NCBI GenBank assembly: GCA_028386065.3
Contig: JAKUCV010004732.1
Coordinates: 4,209-68,208, forward strand
Reading direction: 5' to 3'
DNA: 64,000 bases
Source: Turnera subulata
Lineage: Eukaryota > Streptophyta > Magnoliopsida > Malpighiales > Passifloraceae
The notes below the pieces were generated by a model that saw nothing but the letters and a program-made list of their open reading frames with translations, made no database searches and had not been told where the DNA came from. Positions 54,471 to 64,000 of the stretch are shown here, in pieces. Within the stretch, counting starts at the first letter, position 1; the number at the start of each line of letters is the position of its first letter. A program made the translations under genes and the position numbers.

Positions 54471-55207
54471 AAACATAACACAGCAAATACAATACTCAAC
54501 AGTGCAATAACCAACAAAACATAATAACCGAGTAATACAGGCACATATTGAAGGAAATCCATCCTCACCTTGGCCGATTACTCAACTCCGGAAACAATGA
54601 CCGGTCCGACGCCGGCTCCTCGGGAAACTGCCCGATATCCAAACCTATACCACAAGACAATACATACACATAAATGCACATAATCGGTATACTATGATGC
54701 CAAAACTGCGAAATAACCCTTCCTAGTTCATATCCTTTATTATCATCTTTAACCGTAATTTAACCTTTTTCCGAAAATAATATATCGTACGTATATCCGA
54801 GTATTACTTCGGTACTATACTTTAATTAAAACTCTTTCCAAAATATTTTCCATATATTAATTATACTTTCCAAAATAATAAACATCATAATTTTCCTAGG
54901 AATTATAACTTATATATATTTATCCCAAAGTTATTTCCATAAAATGTTATACTTGCCAAAATTAATTTCTAAATATTATTATGTTAGAAAACCATATTTC
55001 CAGTAAATATAATTATATAAACTTATTTTCCTAAAAATAAATACGAATTTACGTGTACACATTTTTTTCCAATGTAATAATTATATATACTCTCAAAACT
55101 ATTACTTTTGTATACCTTAAATACATATTTCCAAAAATAGTTAATTATCGTAATTTCCCAAAATATAAATTTTTCTATAACATAAATATATTCCCAGAAT
55201 ATATATG

Positions 55208-55208
<1 letters not shown>

Positions 55209-55263
<55 letters not shown>
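55209..55263. repeat. (ATT)n microsatellite
   Basis: About 18 uninterrupted ATT units within LTR B. Confidence 0.95.
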
Positions 55264-56458
55264 TCCTTTTTTTAATTTCTGGATAGGGTCAGCCCAAAGA
55301 ATTAGACCAGCCCAACCAACATAGCCCAGAAGCAAGGCCAAGTCAATAGCAGACCCAAAAACCCAAGCCCAAAGTCAACCCATCAGCCCAACAAAAAAAC
55401 CTCACAGCCCATACCAACATAGCCCAAGCCCGAAATTTAACCTATCTAACCGGGTCAACCCGCGACCCGTACCACACATCCGGGTCGTCAACACCGGCGG
55501 GCTCACCTTGGTGCAGGCATGACGGCGCGGCGTTGGGCTGGCAAGCGCGAGCGGCGGGGACGGAGGCGACTGTAGGGACGGCGGCGTGAGGTAACTAGCG
55601 GCAAGGCGACGAGGAGGCCGGTTCACTGCTCGTCTTGGCTTCGGCGGCGTCGTCGGGTGGAACTGCAGTCGTCGGTGGTGGCGGTTAGCGTGAAGGTGGC
55701 GAGCTCGTTGGGCGTGTGGGAAGTTGCAGAGCGGCGGTGTCTCCTCGGCTTGGTGGCGGCGTCGCGAGGATGAAGCTGGTGGAGGAAGAAGAGGACGCGG
55801 CTGCGGGTGTGCTTTTGTGGTGGAGTCGCGGCGGTGGTGACTGGCAGCAGCGAGGGAGGGAGGCTCGTTGCGGCTGGTGGTCCTCGGGTGGTGATGTGAT
55901 GATGGCCGGTGGAGGGTGGTTGTTGGTATGTGTGTGTCGGTGACGGCCGGTGGTTGCAAGAGGAAGAAAAGGAGAAAGTGAGGGTGGCGGGTCTCGGTGG
56001 TGCCTGTGTGTTTGTGCGTGTTTGTTATGTGTTTTCTTTTTCTATTGCTTATACAGGTTGCAAGAAGAAGAAACGCAGAAGAAAAGAAAAGATGGCAGAG
56101 TCACGGGAAAGAAAAAGAAAGCAAGGAAGTCACAGGTTACACAGCGCGTCACGGGCAGCACAGGTAACAGGCGGCTCCACCATGAAGGGCCGTGTCCAAA
56201 CCGGACCAGAAAATAACTGGTACACCCACTAAGTTATTTTCCGGTGTGATTTTTCCGAAAATTCCGGGACCCAAAAAATACCAACTTAGGCCCGAAAAAT
56301 CCACGGAAAAATCACGAGCGCGGGAAAACTCTCGGTTTCGAAAAACGACTCCTGATTTACCTTGAATTAATTATCCAAGATTAATTCAACAGTAAATCAA
56401 GGTAAAAAGACTTTTACAGTCCCGGTAAAAGTCCAAAATTTTTACCCGGGCTGTTACA

Positions 56459-57050
56459 TGAACACTTTAGAATGAAATTCTAAGTAAGAAAACTTTTTCC
56501 CGAAACATAACATGTAAATATATGTTTAATTCATAAAAACAGGTTTTTATATATCCACTTTCAATATTTTTTTCAATTAATAATTTAGTATTTGACATTT
56601 TATTCTCTTTATTTTATATATCCCCATAAAGTTCTATTATTGTTTTGTAAGTTATACAACATTGCAATGGTTTAGCTGGATAATGCTTGACAATATTTTT
56701 TGAGAGTATTTTGCAATCCAATGAAGATGGTTCAGAATACAAAATGTAATATCCAAATTTTTATACTATATAGTAATTAATGTCCATGTCAAATGATTAA
56801 GAGCCACAATAATCAATGAAACGATCAATCCAAGCGAAATTATGGAATGCAATGCAAGAACAAACTGATAAGTAATTAAAAGATGACATTAATTGATTAT
56901 AAGTACTCTGTTCCTTTAATTACATTCAGAATTACATTTAAACACACAAGCTGCCATGTAATAAAATACAGAAAGGTTATGTCACAATCACAAGGTTACA
57001 GGGAAGAACGCGAACTACGGTGTATTTAACGTCTTGATCTTATAGCTCTG
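56459..57050. other. Unassigned AT-rich sequence
   Basis: No coding feature. It separates LTR B from the possible gene at 57051-58520. Confidence 0.4.
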
Positions 57051-58520
57051 AGTCCTTCACCTCCTTTGCCAGATCCTGCTCAAAGTTGGACATGTCACCT
57101 CTTTCAAAACTTGTAAACTTCATGAAGTCATAATATTTCCCAGAATGTTCAATCTGTGGAACTGCTTCCTACTTACATCCAACAAAAAATGATACATTCA
57201 ACACAAATGATTAATCAAAATGAGCAAGAAGCTTTGAAAATCCAAAGGATACAATCAAAATGAACAAGAGAAGATAGCTTAATGGTCATTTAGGTGAAAT
57301 CTGAACATGAACAACCACTTTGGACTCTACTGCCTCACACAAATGACCAGCATTCTCAAGAACTTCAACAATCTTTCCATTAGTATCAATGAAATCTTGA
57401 AAGTTTGCAATCAATAGAAACAAGAAACCACAACTTATAATAAGATTAGTATCTATTGCCTATTTGCACTTGCATTGCGTTGTCTTCTAATAGGCCAAAG
57501 AATTGACCCCATGAGCACACGCTGTGTGTGATGAATCAAAGCAACGTATATGATATTGATTGCACTACTGGAAACGTGGGAAATAAACTTGATATCTTGA
57601 AATTCTTGTGATAAAAAAGCAGAAAATGAGGGGATAAAAAGCAGGGCAGGACGCATTCATTCACGTTACAGTAACTCACATGCCATCCATATCTTCATCA
57701 CACACCACCAAACTCTTTTTTAATTGAGCAAGTCTATTACTTACTGCATTTGTTTCACATGGAAAAGAAGAAACACAAAGAAGAAAGCACTGAAGACTCT
57801 AGTATATTCATCTCAACCAGAATTATTAGACAATCTTTCAAAATTTATGTTTTTTTCCAACAATCATACTATTTTTTTTGTATTCATTTCTTAAAAGCTT
57901 CTCTCAGAAACAAACAGATCGCGTACTTCAATCCTACAACCAACCAAATCAATCAATTGTAAAGCCGAACTAACAGAGAATAATAACACAAAAATAAAAC
58001 AAGTAGCCTGCGACACCATAAAGAATCATGGAATCATAAGTTCCAGTTAAATCAAGGATACACAAAAGCTTAAATCAGAGAGTAACAGAGGAATAATGAG
58101 CGAGTTTCCAGTACCACATACCCAGATGGAATCGAAGAGCAACAAGAACTTCAACCTTCAATCAACCTACATCAACCAAAAAGAAGACGAATTAGAGAGA
58201 ATTAGAGAGGAAACTAACGGCTATTAACATTTTTGGGATGTATTTAATCGACCCATTGTGTTTTCCCCAAAATCAAATTTAGGGTTTATGACAGGAATTT
58301 TGGGGATTTCGGAATTAATTGAAATGGAGGAAGAACGAGGGGAGAGGTTGCAGAGGAGGAAGAAATAAGATGAAGGGAAGCGGATTTTGCAAAAATCCAT
58401 GGTCGTTGCGGGCTGGAAATCGATCGGAGAAGAGATAGATAAGGGAGAAGCATGGAGGAAGACGAACCTGGAGAAGAGAGGAGAGAAAGAGTATCGAGCT
58501 CGGCTGCGTGAAATGAACGG
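57051..58520 (-). CDS. Possible small host gene, unrecognised, multi-exon
   Basis: Minus-strand pieces look like exons. Near 58453 an ATG opens MLLPYLSLLRSISS then RPWIFAKSASLHLISSSSA, a Ser/Leu/Arg-rich stretch like a mitochondrial or plastid transit peptide. A 57640-57450 piece contains ISHVSSSAINIIYVALIHH. A 57410-57310 piece reads DFIDTNGKIVEVLENAGHL then CEAVESKV before a GT. A final piece, after GTAG at about 57172, reads EAVPQIEHSGKYYDFMKF then TSFERGDMSNFEQDLAKEV and ends at TAA near 57040. Exon borders were not all resolved and the reading between pieces is not proven. It could be an active gene or a relic. I do not know the family. Confidence 0.4.
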
Positions 58521-58639
58521 TGAAAAACGCTTTTATTTGGGGGGATAGTTTGGGAATTATGAAATTTAGGCAGGGACACGCTCGTCCCAAATTTACAAAC
58601 CCCAACCTCAGCTCCCAGGGCGGGTGGAAAAATGCGGGT

Positions 58640-58785
58640 TTGAGGCTCCGAAACCCGCATGGTGGGTTTCCAAACCCAAACCCCAATTCGAACCCGCCCT
58701 CCCTTTTTTTCAACCAAACAGCGGGTTGGGTTTTAAACCCAAACCCGCCCGCCCAAACCCCCAAACCAAACGGACCCTAAGTGTT
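58640..58785. other. Harbinger-like terminal sequence (one end)
   Basis: The complement of 58763-58783 reads GGGTCCGTTTGGTTTGGGGG, followed outward by TAA. This is the form of a Harbinger inverted end next to a TWA target site (compare GAGTGCGTTTGG at 35897). I did not find the partner end, so the element's extent is unknown; it may include part of the possible gene to the left. Confidence 0.4.
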
Positions 58786-58855
58786 TGCATTGTCGGTAGG
58801 TTGTGTGTAGTGTCGGTTGTGTGCTATTGCTAAACGTAGTGTTTTGGGTTAGGAC

Positions 58856-59325
58856 CAAGGTTTTGAAAACCGGACCGGCCATTGAACCGGCGAAGGGGAT
58901 GTTCAAGGAAAACCGGGGTTCAACCGGAGTTCAACCGTTTTATTAAAATATATTAATTTTTTAAGAAAACAGTCAAAATATATTCATTATAATATTTTTA
59001 TGGTCAAAATTGAAGTCATTCTCAATATATACTAAAACTTATGTAAAGATAATACTAATTTGTAATAGTTTAGTTGGTTAATGACTTTAAATATTATTAG
59101 GAGGTCAAGGGTTCAAGTCTTACTCTCACCATTTTTAAAACTTTTAAATGAAAAAAAGAGGTTCAACCGGTAAAAACCGGCCGGTTCGTTAAAAACCGTA
59201 AAAACAGGCCGGTTCAAAACGGTTGTGTAACAGGGAGTTTTTTCCAGTGAACCGGACCGGGGCTTTGCTGAAAAGACGGTTGAACCGGGTTAACCGGACG
59301 AACCGGTCCGGTTTTGATAACCTTG
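58856..59325. mobile_element. hAT-like MITE, 470 bp
   Basis: Inverted ends CAAGGTT...AAAACCGGACCGG on both sides (left CAAGGTTTTG, right complement CAAGGTTATC). An exact 8-bp target duplication GTTAGGAC flanks it (58848-58855 and 59326-59333). Both flanks are rich in ccgg/aaccgg motifs. The centre is AT-rich and holds a tRNA-like promoter pair. Confidence 0.92.
59066..59119 (+). promoter_or_regulatory. tRNA-like A and B boxes inside MITE
   Basis: TAGTTTAGTTGG (59066-59077) resembles a pol III A box and GGTTCAAGTC (59110-59119) a B box, spaced about 33 bases apart. No tRNA cloverleaf is present. It may be a remnant of a tRNA-derived SINE. Confidence 0.4.
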
Positions 59326-59333
59326 GTTAGGAC

Positions 59334-60398
59334 TTGACTCATGAATAGTATAAAACTATAAATATCAACTTCTTCTGTAGGTTATGTTAAATGAAAACCG
59401 ATTTTTGGCTCCACTTGAAAATTTTATTTGTTAATCATTCCTTTTCCTTTCATTTTCTCTCATTTTCAGTCCACCGAAACACTTAAATATACTGATTGGT
59501 GTATCATTGTAATATCGAGGACGCGTTGAAGATGAAGTAGGAGAGAAGGATGTTGATGATGTAGGAGGCGCCGTTTTACTTCTTGGTGGTTGGGCATGTC
59601 ATCCGGACGGCTTTGCCCATGGTGGCGTAGACATCACAGCGAGCTTTAGGAAGTTGAGGATGGTGGGATTGCCGTGGATGAAAAAAAACTAACCGGTTGA
59701 CGACAATGGAAACCGGGTTCAGTTCACCATTATCTAGAAACCGTGAAAACCGTCCAGTTTCTAATGGTTTAGTGGCACATATGACTTTCATGCTTCAACC
59801 GGGCCCATGTCTTGCCTGTTGGGTTCGTCCTGGCGGCCGGACCAGTCCGGCCCGATTCAGAAAACATTGAACAATTTCATAACCGCTTCCACCACCCCCC
59901 TCCACCACCCCCCTGGTTCCAAATTCCCGCCACCAAACAATAACCGCTTTGTCTCCATCAGTCCATCACCATTCTTTTTTTTCTTCCTACAGCTATGCTT
60001 GGCCGTCATTTCAATTTTTATATGTTTTCCAAATCATTGGGCCTAATTTTTCACCATCCATGTCTTTAAAACCCAAAAAGAAAAGTACCACCAGACAAAA
60101 GAAGCCCATTGTCAACGTATATACTATGAACCCACAAGCTTAGAATCCAATATCGTGTCATGGCCCATCAAACAGATTTCTAGCGGGCATTTTATCACCT
60201 CGCACCCTCACAGCAGCCAAAGCCACTCTCAGCATATCGTCAGTGGCTTTAACCGAGCACCACAATCAATATCAAAACAGTAAAACGAATTCCATAACCA
60301 AAACAACCAAAGCTACTTCTCCATCACACACCTTCCTTCCTTGTTTTTCCTTCTTCCCTCCCCTATCACCACATGAATTCAAACCCTCCCCTAAGGAA
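59334..60398. other. Upstream region of the RNR1-type gene
   Basis: 59690-59780 has more aaccgg/ccggtt motifs, perhaps an older hAT MITE remnant. 59576-59791 has a 71-codon minus-strand frame without resemblance. 60243-60398 is probably the 5' untranslated leader, as it is conserved in the copy at 34130. No clear TATA box. Confidence 0.45.
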
Positions 60399-63300
60399 AT
60401 GATAACCGTTCGCGCTATTAACACCTCCTCCATCCTCCGCTCCGCCGCTACTTCTTCCCCTTCTTCCTCTTCCTCCTCCCCTCCCCTCTCCGCTATCCGC
60501 CGCCGTTTCCACGACTCCGCCGCTCTCCACCTCCGCCGCCGCCGCTGCTCAAAATCAGTGCTATGCTGCTCCTCACCCTTCCACCGCGAGCCCCCGTTCC
60601 GCCGCGGCCACGGCTGTTCGCCTCGCACCTGCTCCGTCCACAGCCTCGTCGACATGGTCATGGAAGAGCTTGCCGCTTCCCGCAGACGCAAGCAGTCCCG
60701 CTCCGCCGTCAAGTACTCTCCCTTTTCCGTCTTTAACACTCCTTTTCCGGGTTTTTTTTTAGAATGTTATGTGGTTGAATCGCTTTTCTGTGTACATTTT
60801 GCGGCGCGTAGGTTAACGAGTAGCGGAGAGCTCTCGAGTGACAAGCTTGTGAACCGGCCGTTAGCGGAAGGAGTGTTGCTGGAGTTCAAGAAGGATTCCG
60901 GGAGAGTGCTACTGGCAGTTGCGCAGAGGCCGGACGGGAAGAGGAATTGGATGGTGTACGATCAGGTTTTTTCTTGTGGAAGAACAAACCAAAACAAAGA
61001 AAACAACTAGTGCTTTCAGTGGATATATATAGGTTGCTAGGTGTTAGTTTTGTTGTTGTTGTTGCTGTGTTGTTGTTTTGAAACTGTATTTAGGTTCTCT
61101 CGGTTTTAGGCTAACCTGATGGACAATATTGTTGTTGTTGTGGCAGAATGGAAATGTGTCCTCGATTAAGCCCAAGCAGATTACTTACATTGTTCCCGGT
61201 GTGGATAATTTCGATCAAGAAGAGATCTTGAACTTTCTGCAGAGAGTGAAGGATAATTTGGTTGGTTGTGTTGGAATGTGAAGGATTTCTTTGATATGTA
61301 GTTTTTTTAAAAAAAAATGTGTACGGTGGATAAAATTGGTATGCATTGATGTGCTGCAGGATCCATCGTTGCTTGAGTTTGCTTGGGTTGAGCTTCTTGA
61401 AGAGAACAATCCAGTGACACCGGAGGAACTGGCAGAGGTACTTGCTGTGTTATCTTATTGCGCACTGACGAATTCTTTAATAACCTTTTTTTTGTTTGCT
61501 TTGCAGATGATTTTTGGTAATGCTGAGCCTCTTGAGAGCTATTGTGCACATCGCTTGCTGTCACAAGACGAAGTCTATTTTACTGTGCTGGATACAAAAG
61601 GTTCTCGCTCTGTTTATGGACCTAGAACGGCACTCCAGGTGAATGTTTTACAATTTGTAGGAGTTTTTGTGCGTGTTAATTTTTTTTCTTTTTCTTTTTT
61701 TCTTCCCCTAAATTCGTGTCCAGGTGGCTGTTCAAGTGGAAATTAGCTAACTTCTCATTAACTAAACCTAACACGCACAGACATTCCCGGAGCTTCAGGT
61801 TAAGTGTTTTTCTGATGGAGTGCTTGGAAACCTTAAGCAGTTAGAATATTGGCAAACTATTTTTGATGTATGTATTTTTCTAAATAACTGATTGAGAAAC
61901 TTTGGTAACCTCTGGTCTTCTTGTCTGGGAATGGATCATCTTTGTAGCCATATTTTCAAAAGTCATGCACCTTTAAAGTTCAACTATAGATTATGTCAGC
62001 AGAGGTTATAAACTCTATGTACTGGGGGGAATTTAGACTTTATACAGGCGGAGTAATATTCTAACTAAGCAGAAACAAGTCATTTTGCTACTGTACTGTA
62101 ATGATCATTGAAATACATCCTTCGGCATTCATTTTGCTGTCCAGTTGCTTCTTGTTTGTGGTCATTGTCATTTCCTAGAGCATTAATGGTGTGGGCATGC
62201 TAAGGATAGTTTCTTCCATCATGCCTTTTGACAAACAAGACGAATGAGAGTCTGATTCTTGTTTTCAAATTTCTGTGCAACTTTATCTGCAAAATATAGT
62301 TAGATGCATCAACTGTTTACTTTCGTTTTACTCCTTCCTGGCTGGCACTCTATTTGATTGAACTAGGTAGAAGAACTTATGCGTAGGAAGCGTGCAAAAG
62401 AGGCTGCTGAGAAAGAACTTCAGGAGTTTGTGCAATTACTAAGATCTGCTAAGGCGATGCCTTCACATTCTAAGCCTGCAAAATCTTCGTGGTTGGTTGA
62501 GGAGAAAATCCAACACAGAATTGAGTCCCTTGAAGCCTATGCTATTGATATGTGCAACAGTGATGATCAAAAGAGAACTGCATGGACGGTAAATTGTTTA
62601 ACAGCATAGAGTTTGTCTCTGCGTCTTATATGGAAGCCGGATCTTGTACAGAAGCATATTCTTAATGCAACTCAGTTCGTTGTTTTCTCTATGTGATAGT
62701 TAATTTTCTCCTAAACAGATCCTGAAGGCAATGGGAATGATCAGATCACCGTCCTCTGCTTTGAACCTCCTCATAGATATTGGCTACTTTCCTGTCCATG
62801 TCAATCTTGATCTGTTGAAGCTCAAAATTCGTACCGATTTTCCTGACAATGTCTTATCAGCTGCTGGGTATCTTCTGTCAGAGTCGACTGATTCTGATGA
62901 GGTAGATTTACTCACTGTTTGTCAAAGAAGCTATGGATCATTTTATCGGTTGATTAGAAGAGGAATACCAGCTGTTACTGGAATATAACCAATTTTGAAG
63001 AGTTTTACTATATCTCTAAGACTGTTGTTGCTGCCTCTTTTTCTAGATAGACAGAAAAGATCTGACTCATTTGAAGGTCTATGCGATTGATGTTGATCAG
63101 GCTGATGAGGTAACTTTTTTTGATTGTTAGTAATGTAATTTTGCTGCTGTTCAAGCCTTTTAACCTTTCAGTATCGAATTCTCTTTGGACCATTGATCTC
63201 AAGTTATGTTTGATTTTGTGTAGCTGGATGATGCCCTGAGTGCAACTATGTTACAAGATGGTCGGATCAAAGTTTGGATACATGTTGCTGATCCAACTCG

Positions 63301-64000
63301 ATATGTAAAACCTGGGAGTATTGTGGACAGGTCTTATTGAGGACTCCACAGCACTCATGAAAGAGTTTTGCTATTTTTGCTATATTAGTCGTGAGTGAAT
63401 TATCATGACATGTTCTTGATATTTGTAGGGAGGCAAGGAGGAGGGGAACTTCTGTTTTCTTGCCCACTGCTACTTATCCTATGTTTCCAGAAGAACTTGC
63501 TATGGAGGGAATGAGTTTGAAACAAGGAGAACTCTGCTATGCTGTTTCAGTATCCGTTATTCTGCATTCTGATGGCTGGTAAACAAGGGGCACGTTTTAA
63601 GTTTTTCTGTTTTCCAAAAAAAATCTTGAGGTAGAAAATCAGAAGTGACATATTTGTTACTTAAAAAGTTAAAAAAAAATGGAGTTATAATTTTCTAATT
63701 ATCTGTTTTTCTAGAAAAATTGGAAACTTTTTGCAGATGGATGAAGAATATTTTTTATTTTGTTTTATTGGCTAGGGTCACTTTAAAAATGTCTAGTTTG
63801 CTGAAAATCTTACTTCTGGTTTTTGGTTTCTGAGGTACTTGCTAATTACATTTTCTCATTTACTACCAGTTGAAGTCCTTGTTTAAATGAGGGCCTGTTA
63901 CTACAAGGCTACTTCTAGGTTGAGTTACAAAAACTTACCTATACTTATTATTGTTGAGATGTGTATCAATAAAAATTCCAGAAGCTTTTCTTTTAGGATT
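60399..64000 (+). CDS. RNR1: Organellar ribonuclease II/R (RNB family), RNR1-type, 3' partial
   Basis: 3'-to-5' exoribonuclease of the RNase II family; the plant form matures plastid and mitochondrial rRNA and mRNA 3' ends. Exons in the window: 60399-60712, 60812-60965, 61147-61260, 61360-61437, 61507-61638, 62367-62588, 62719-62901, 63047-63109, 63224-63330, 63429-63578. All joins keep frame and all introns have GT...AG, giving about 505 residues; the final part, including most of the RNB domain, lies beyond the window. The N-terminus (residues 1-75) is Ser/Arg-rich, like a transit peptide. Then HSLVDMVMEELA, LTSSGELSSDKLVN, FKKDSGRVLLAVAQRPD. The RNB domain starts at exon 8 with AIDVDQADELDDALSAT, which holds the metal-binding aspartates, then WIHVADPTRYV and GTSVFLPTATYPMFPEEL. 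The upstream half is duplicated at 34130-35005. The ATG at 60399 is chosen because it starts the transit-like stretch and is kept in both copies. Confidence 0.93.

Larger units (their letters stand above)
53533..56458 (-). mobile_element. Complete 5' LTR of gypsy-like family B, 2926 bp
   Basis: In minus orientation starts TGTAACAGCCCGGG at 56458 and ends GGGGCGTTTCA at 53533, next to a primer-binding site, so this is the 5' LTR of an element whose body is lost. It matches 1-2371. It has a hairpin array (54093-54470), an AT-rich region (54720-55260) and a GC-rich part (55440-55970) that opens spurious long frames. Confidence 0.9.

Noticed and set aside
55402..55959. 185-codon minus-strand frame rich in H, P and R
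   Set aside because: Inside LTR B; equivalent region of the other LTR copy does not keep the frame. Composition artefact.
58286..58764. 143- and 149-codon minus-strand frames as a full gene
   Set aside because: The upstream half is repetitive ggtttggg/aaacccg sequence at a probable Harbinger end. Only the transit-like part is kept in the tentative model.
59066..59119. A tRNA gene
   Set aside because: A/B-box-like motifs only; no cloverleaf or acceptor stem.
59576..59791. 71-codon minus-strand frame upstream of the RNR1-type gene
   Set aside because: No recognisable domain; flanked by aaccgg-rich MITE debris.

Overview
This 64 kb window is nuclear DNA of a flowering plant, most likely a eudicot. 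The signs are introns with GT/AG borders, plant Ty3/gypsy and Ty1/copia retrotransposons, a Cassandra-type LTR carrying a 5S-like domain, PIF/Harbinger, hAT and Mutator-like DNA transposons, and an organellar RNase II gene of the RNR1 type. I cannot name the species. Host genes occupy little of the window; nested transposons and their relics make up most of it.

Layout. 1-2371: partial minus-strand LTR (family B). 2900-13065: Ty3/gypsy chromovirus (Tekay/Del-like), minus strand, 3.2 kb LTRs, one truncated, coding region broken by stops. 13541-15688: coding remnant split by a 2.0 kb non-autonomous hAT element that holds mitochondrial-like DNA, including a large-subunit rRNA fragment. 15689-17262: LTR fragment (family C). 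17941-19600: Tat/Ogre-like LTR with primer-binding site and a duplicated promoter. 20926-21940: small host gene, minus strand, with a 21-nt micro-exon. 22870-28760: a LINE (minus) split by a 4.84 kb copia element with unusual TA...TA LTR ends. 29260-34040: copia fragment, a 166-bp MITE, several LTR pieces, Cassandra LTR and a LINE 3' end.

34130-35005 is a truncated copy of the first two exons of the RNR1-type gene that begins at 60399. It is followed by a segment (35268-43110) that recurs at 45855-52960. Copy one was hit by a 6.2 kb Harbinger element (35897-42118) and a foldback MITE (42171-42765); copy two was hit by a 6.1 kb copia element (46083-52176). Each copy shows the empty site for the other's insertion, which confirms the ends. 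The Harbinger element has an open two-exon transposase, a Myb/SANT-like ORF2 with one stop, and a third coding region with an RNase H1 N-terminal hybrid-binding domain and a C-terminal membrane segment. A Mutator-like element (43139-44769) may carry host gene pieces.

53533-56458 is a complete family-B LTR with its primer-binding site. 57051-58520 may hold a host gene I cannot name. A 470-bp hAT MITE (58856-59325) lies upstream of the RNR1-type gene, whose first ten coding exons are present; its 3' end is outside the window.

The most unusual signal is structural: arrays of short hairpins whose stems change in a compensatory way while the loop is kept. They occur inside the 46-52 kb copia element and in the LTRs of three gypsy-like families. 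Beyond these, the window is a set of nested insertions whose order can be read from target-site duplications.
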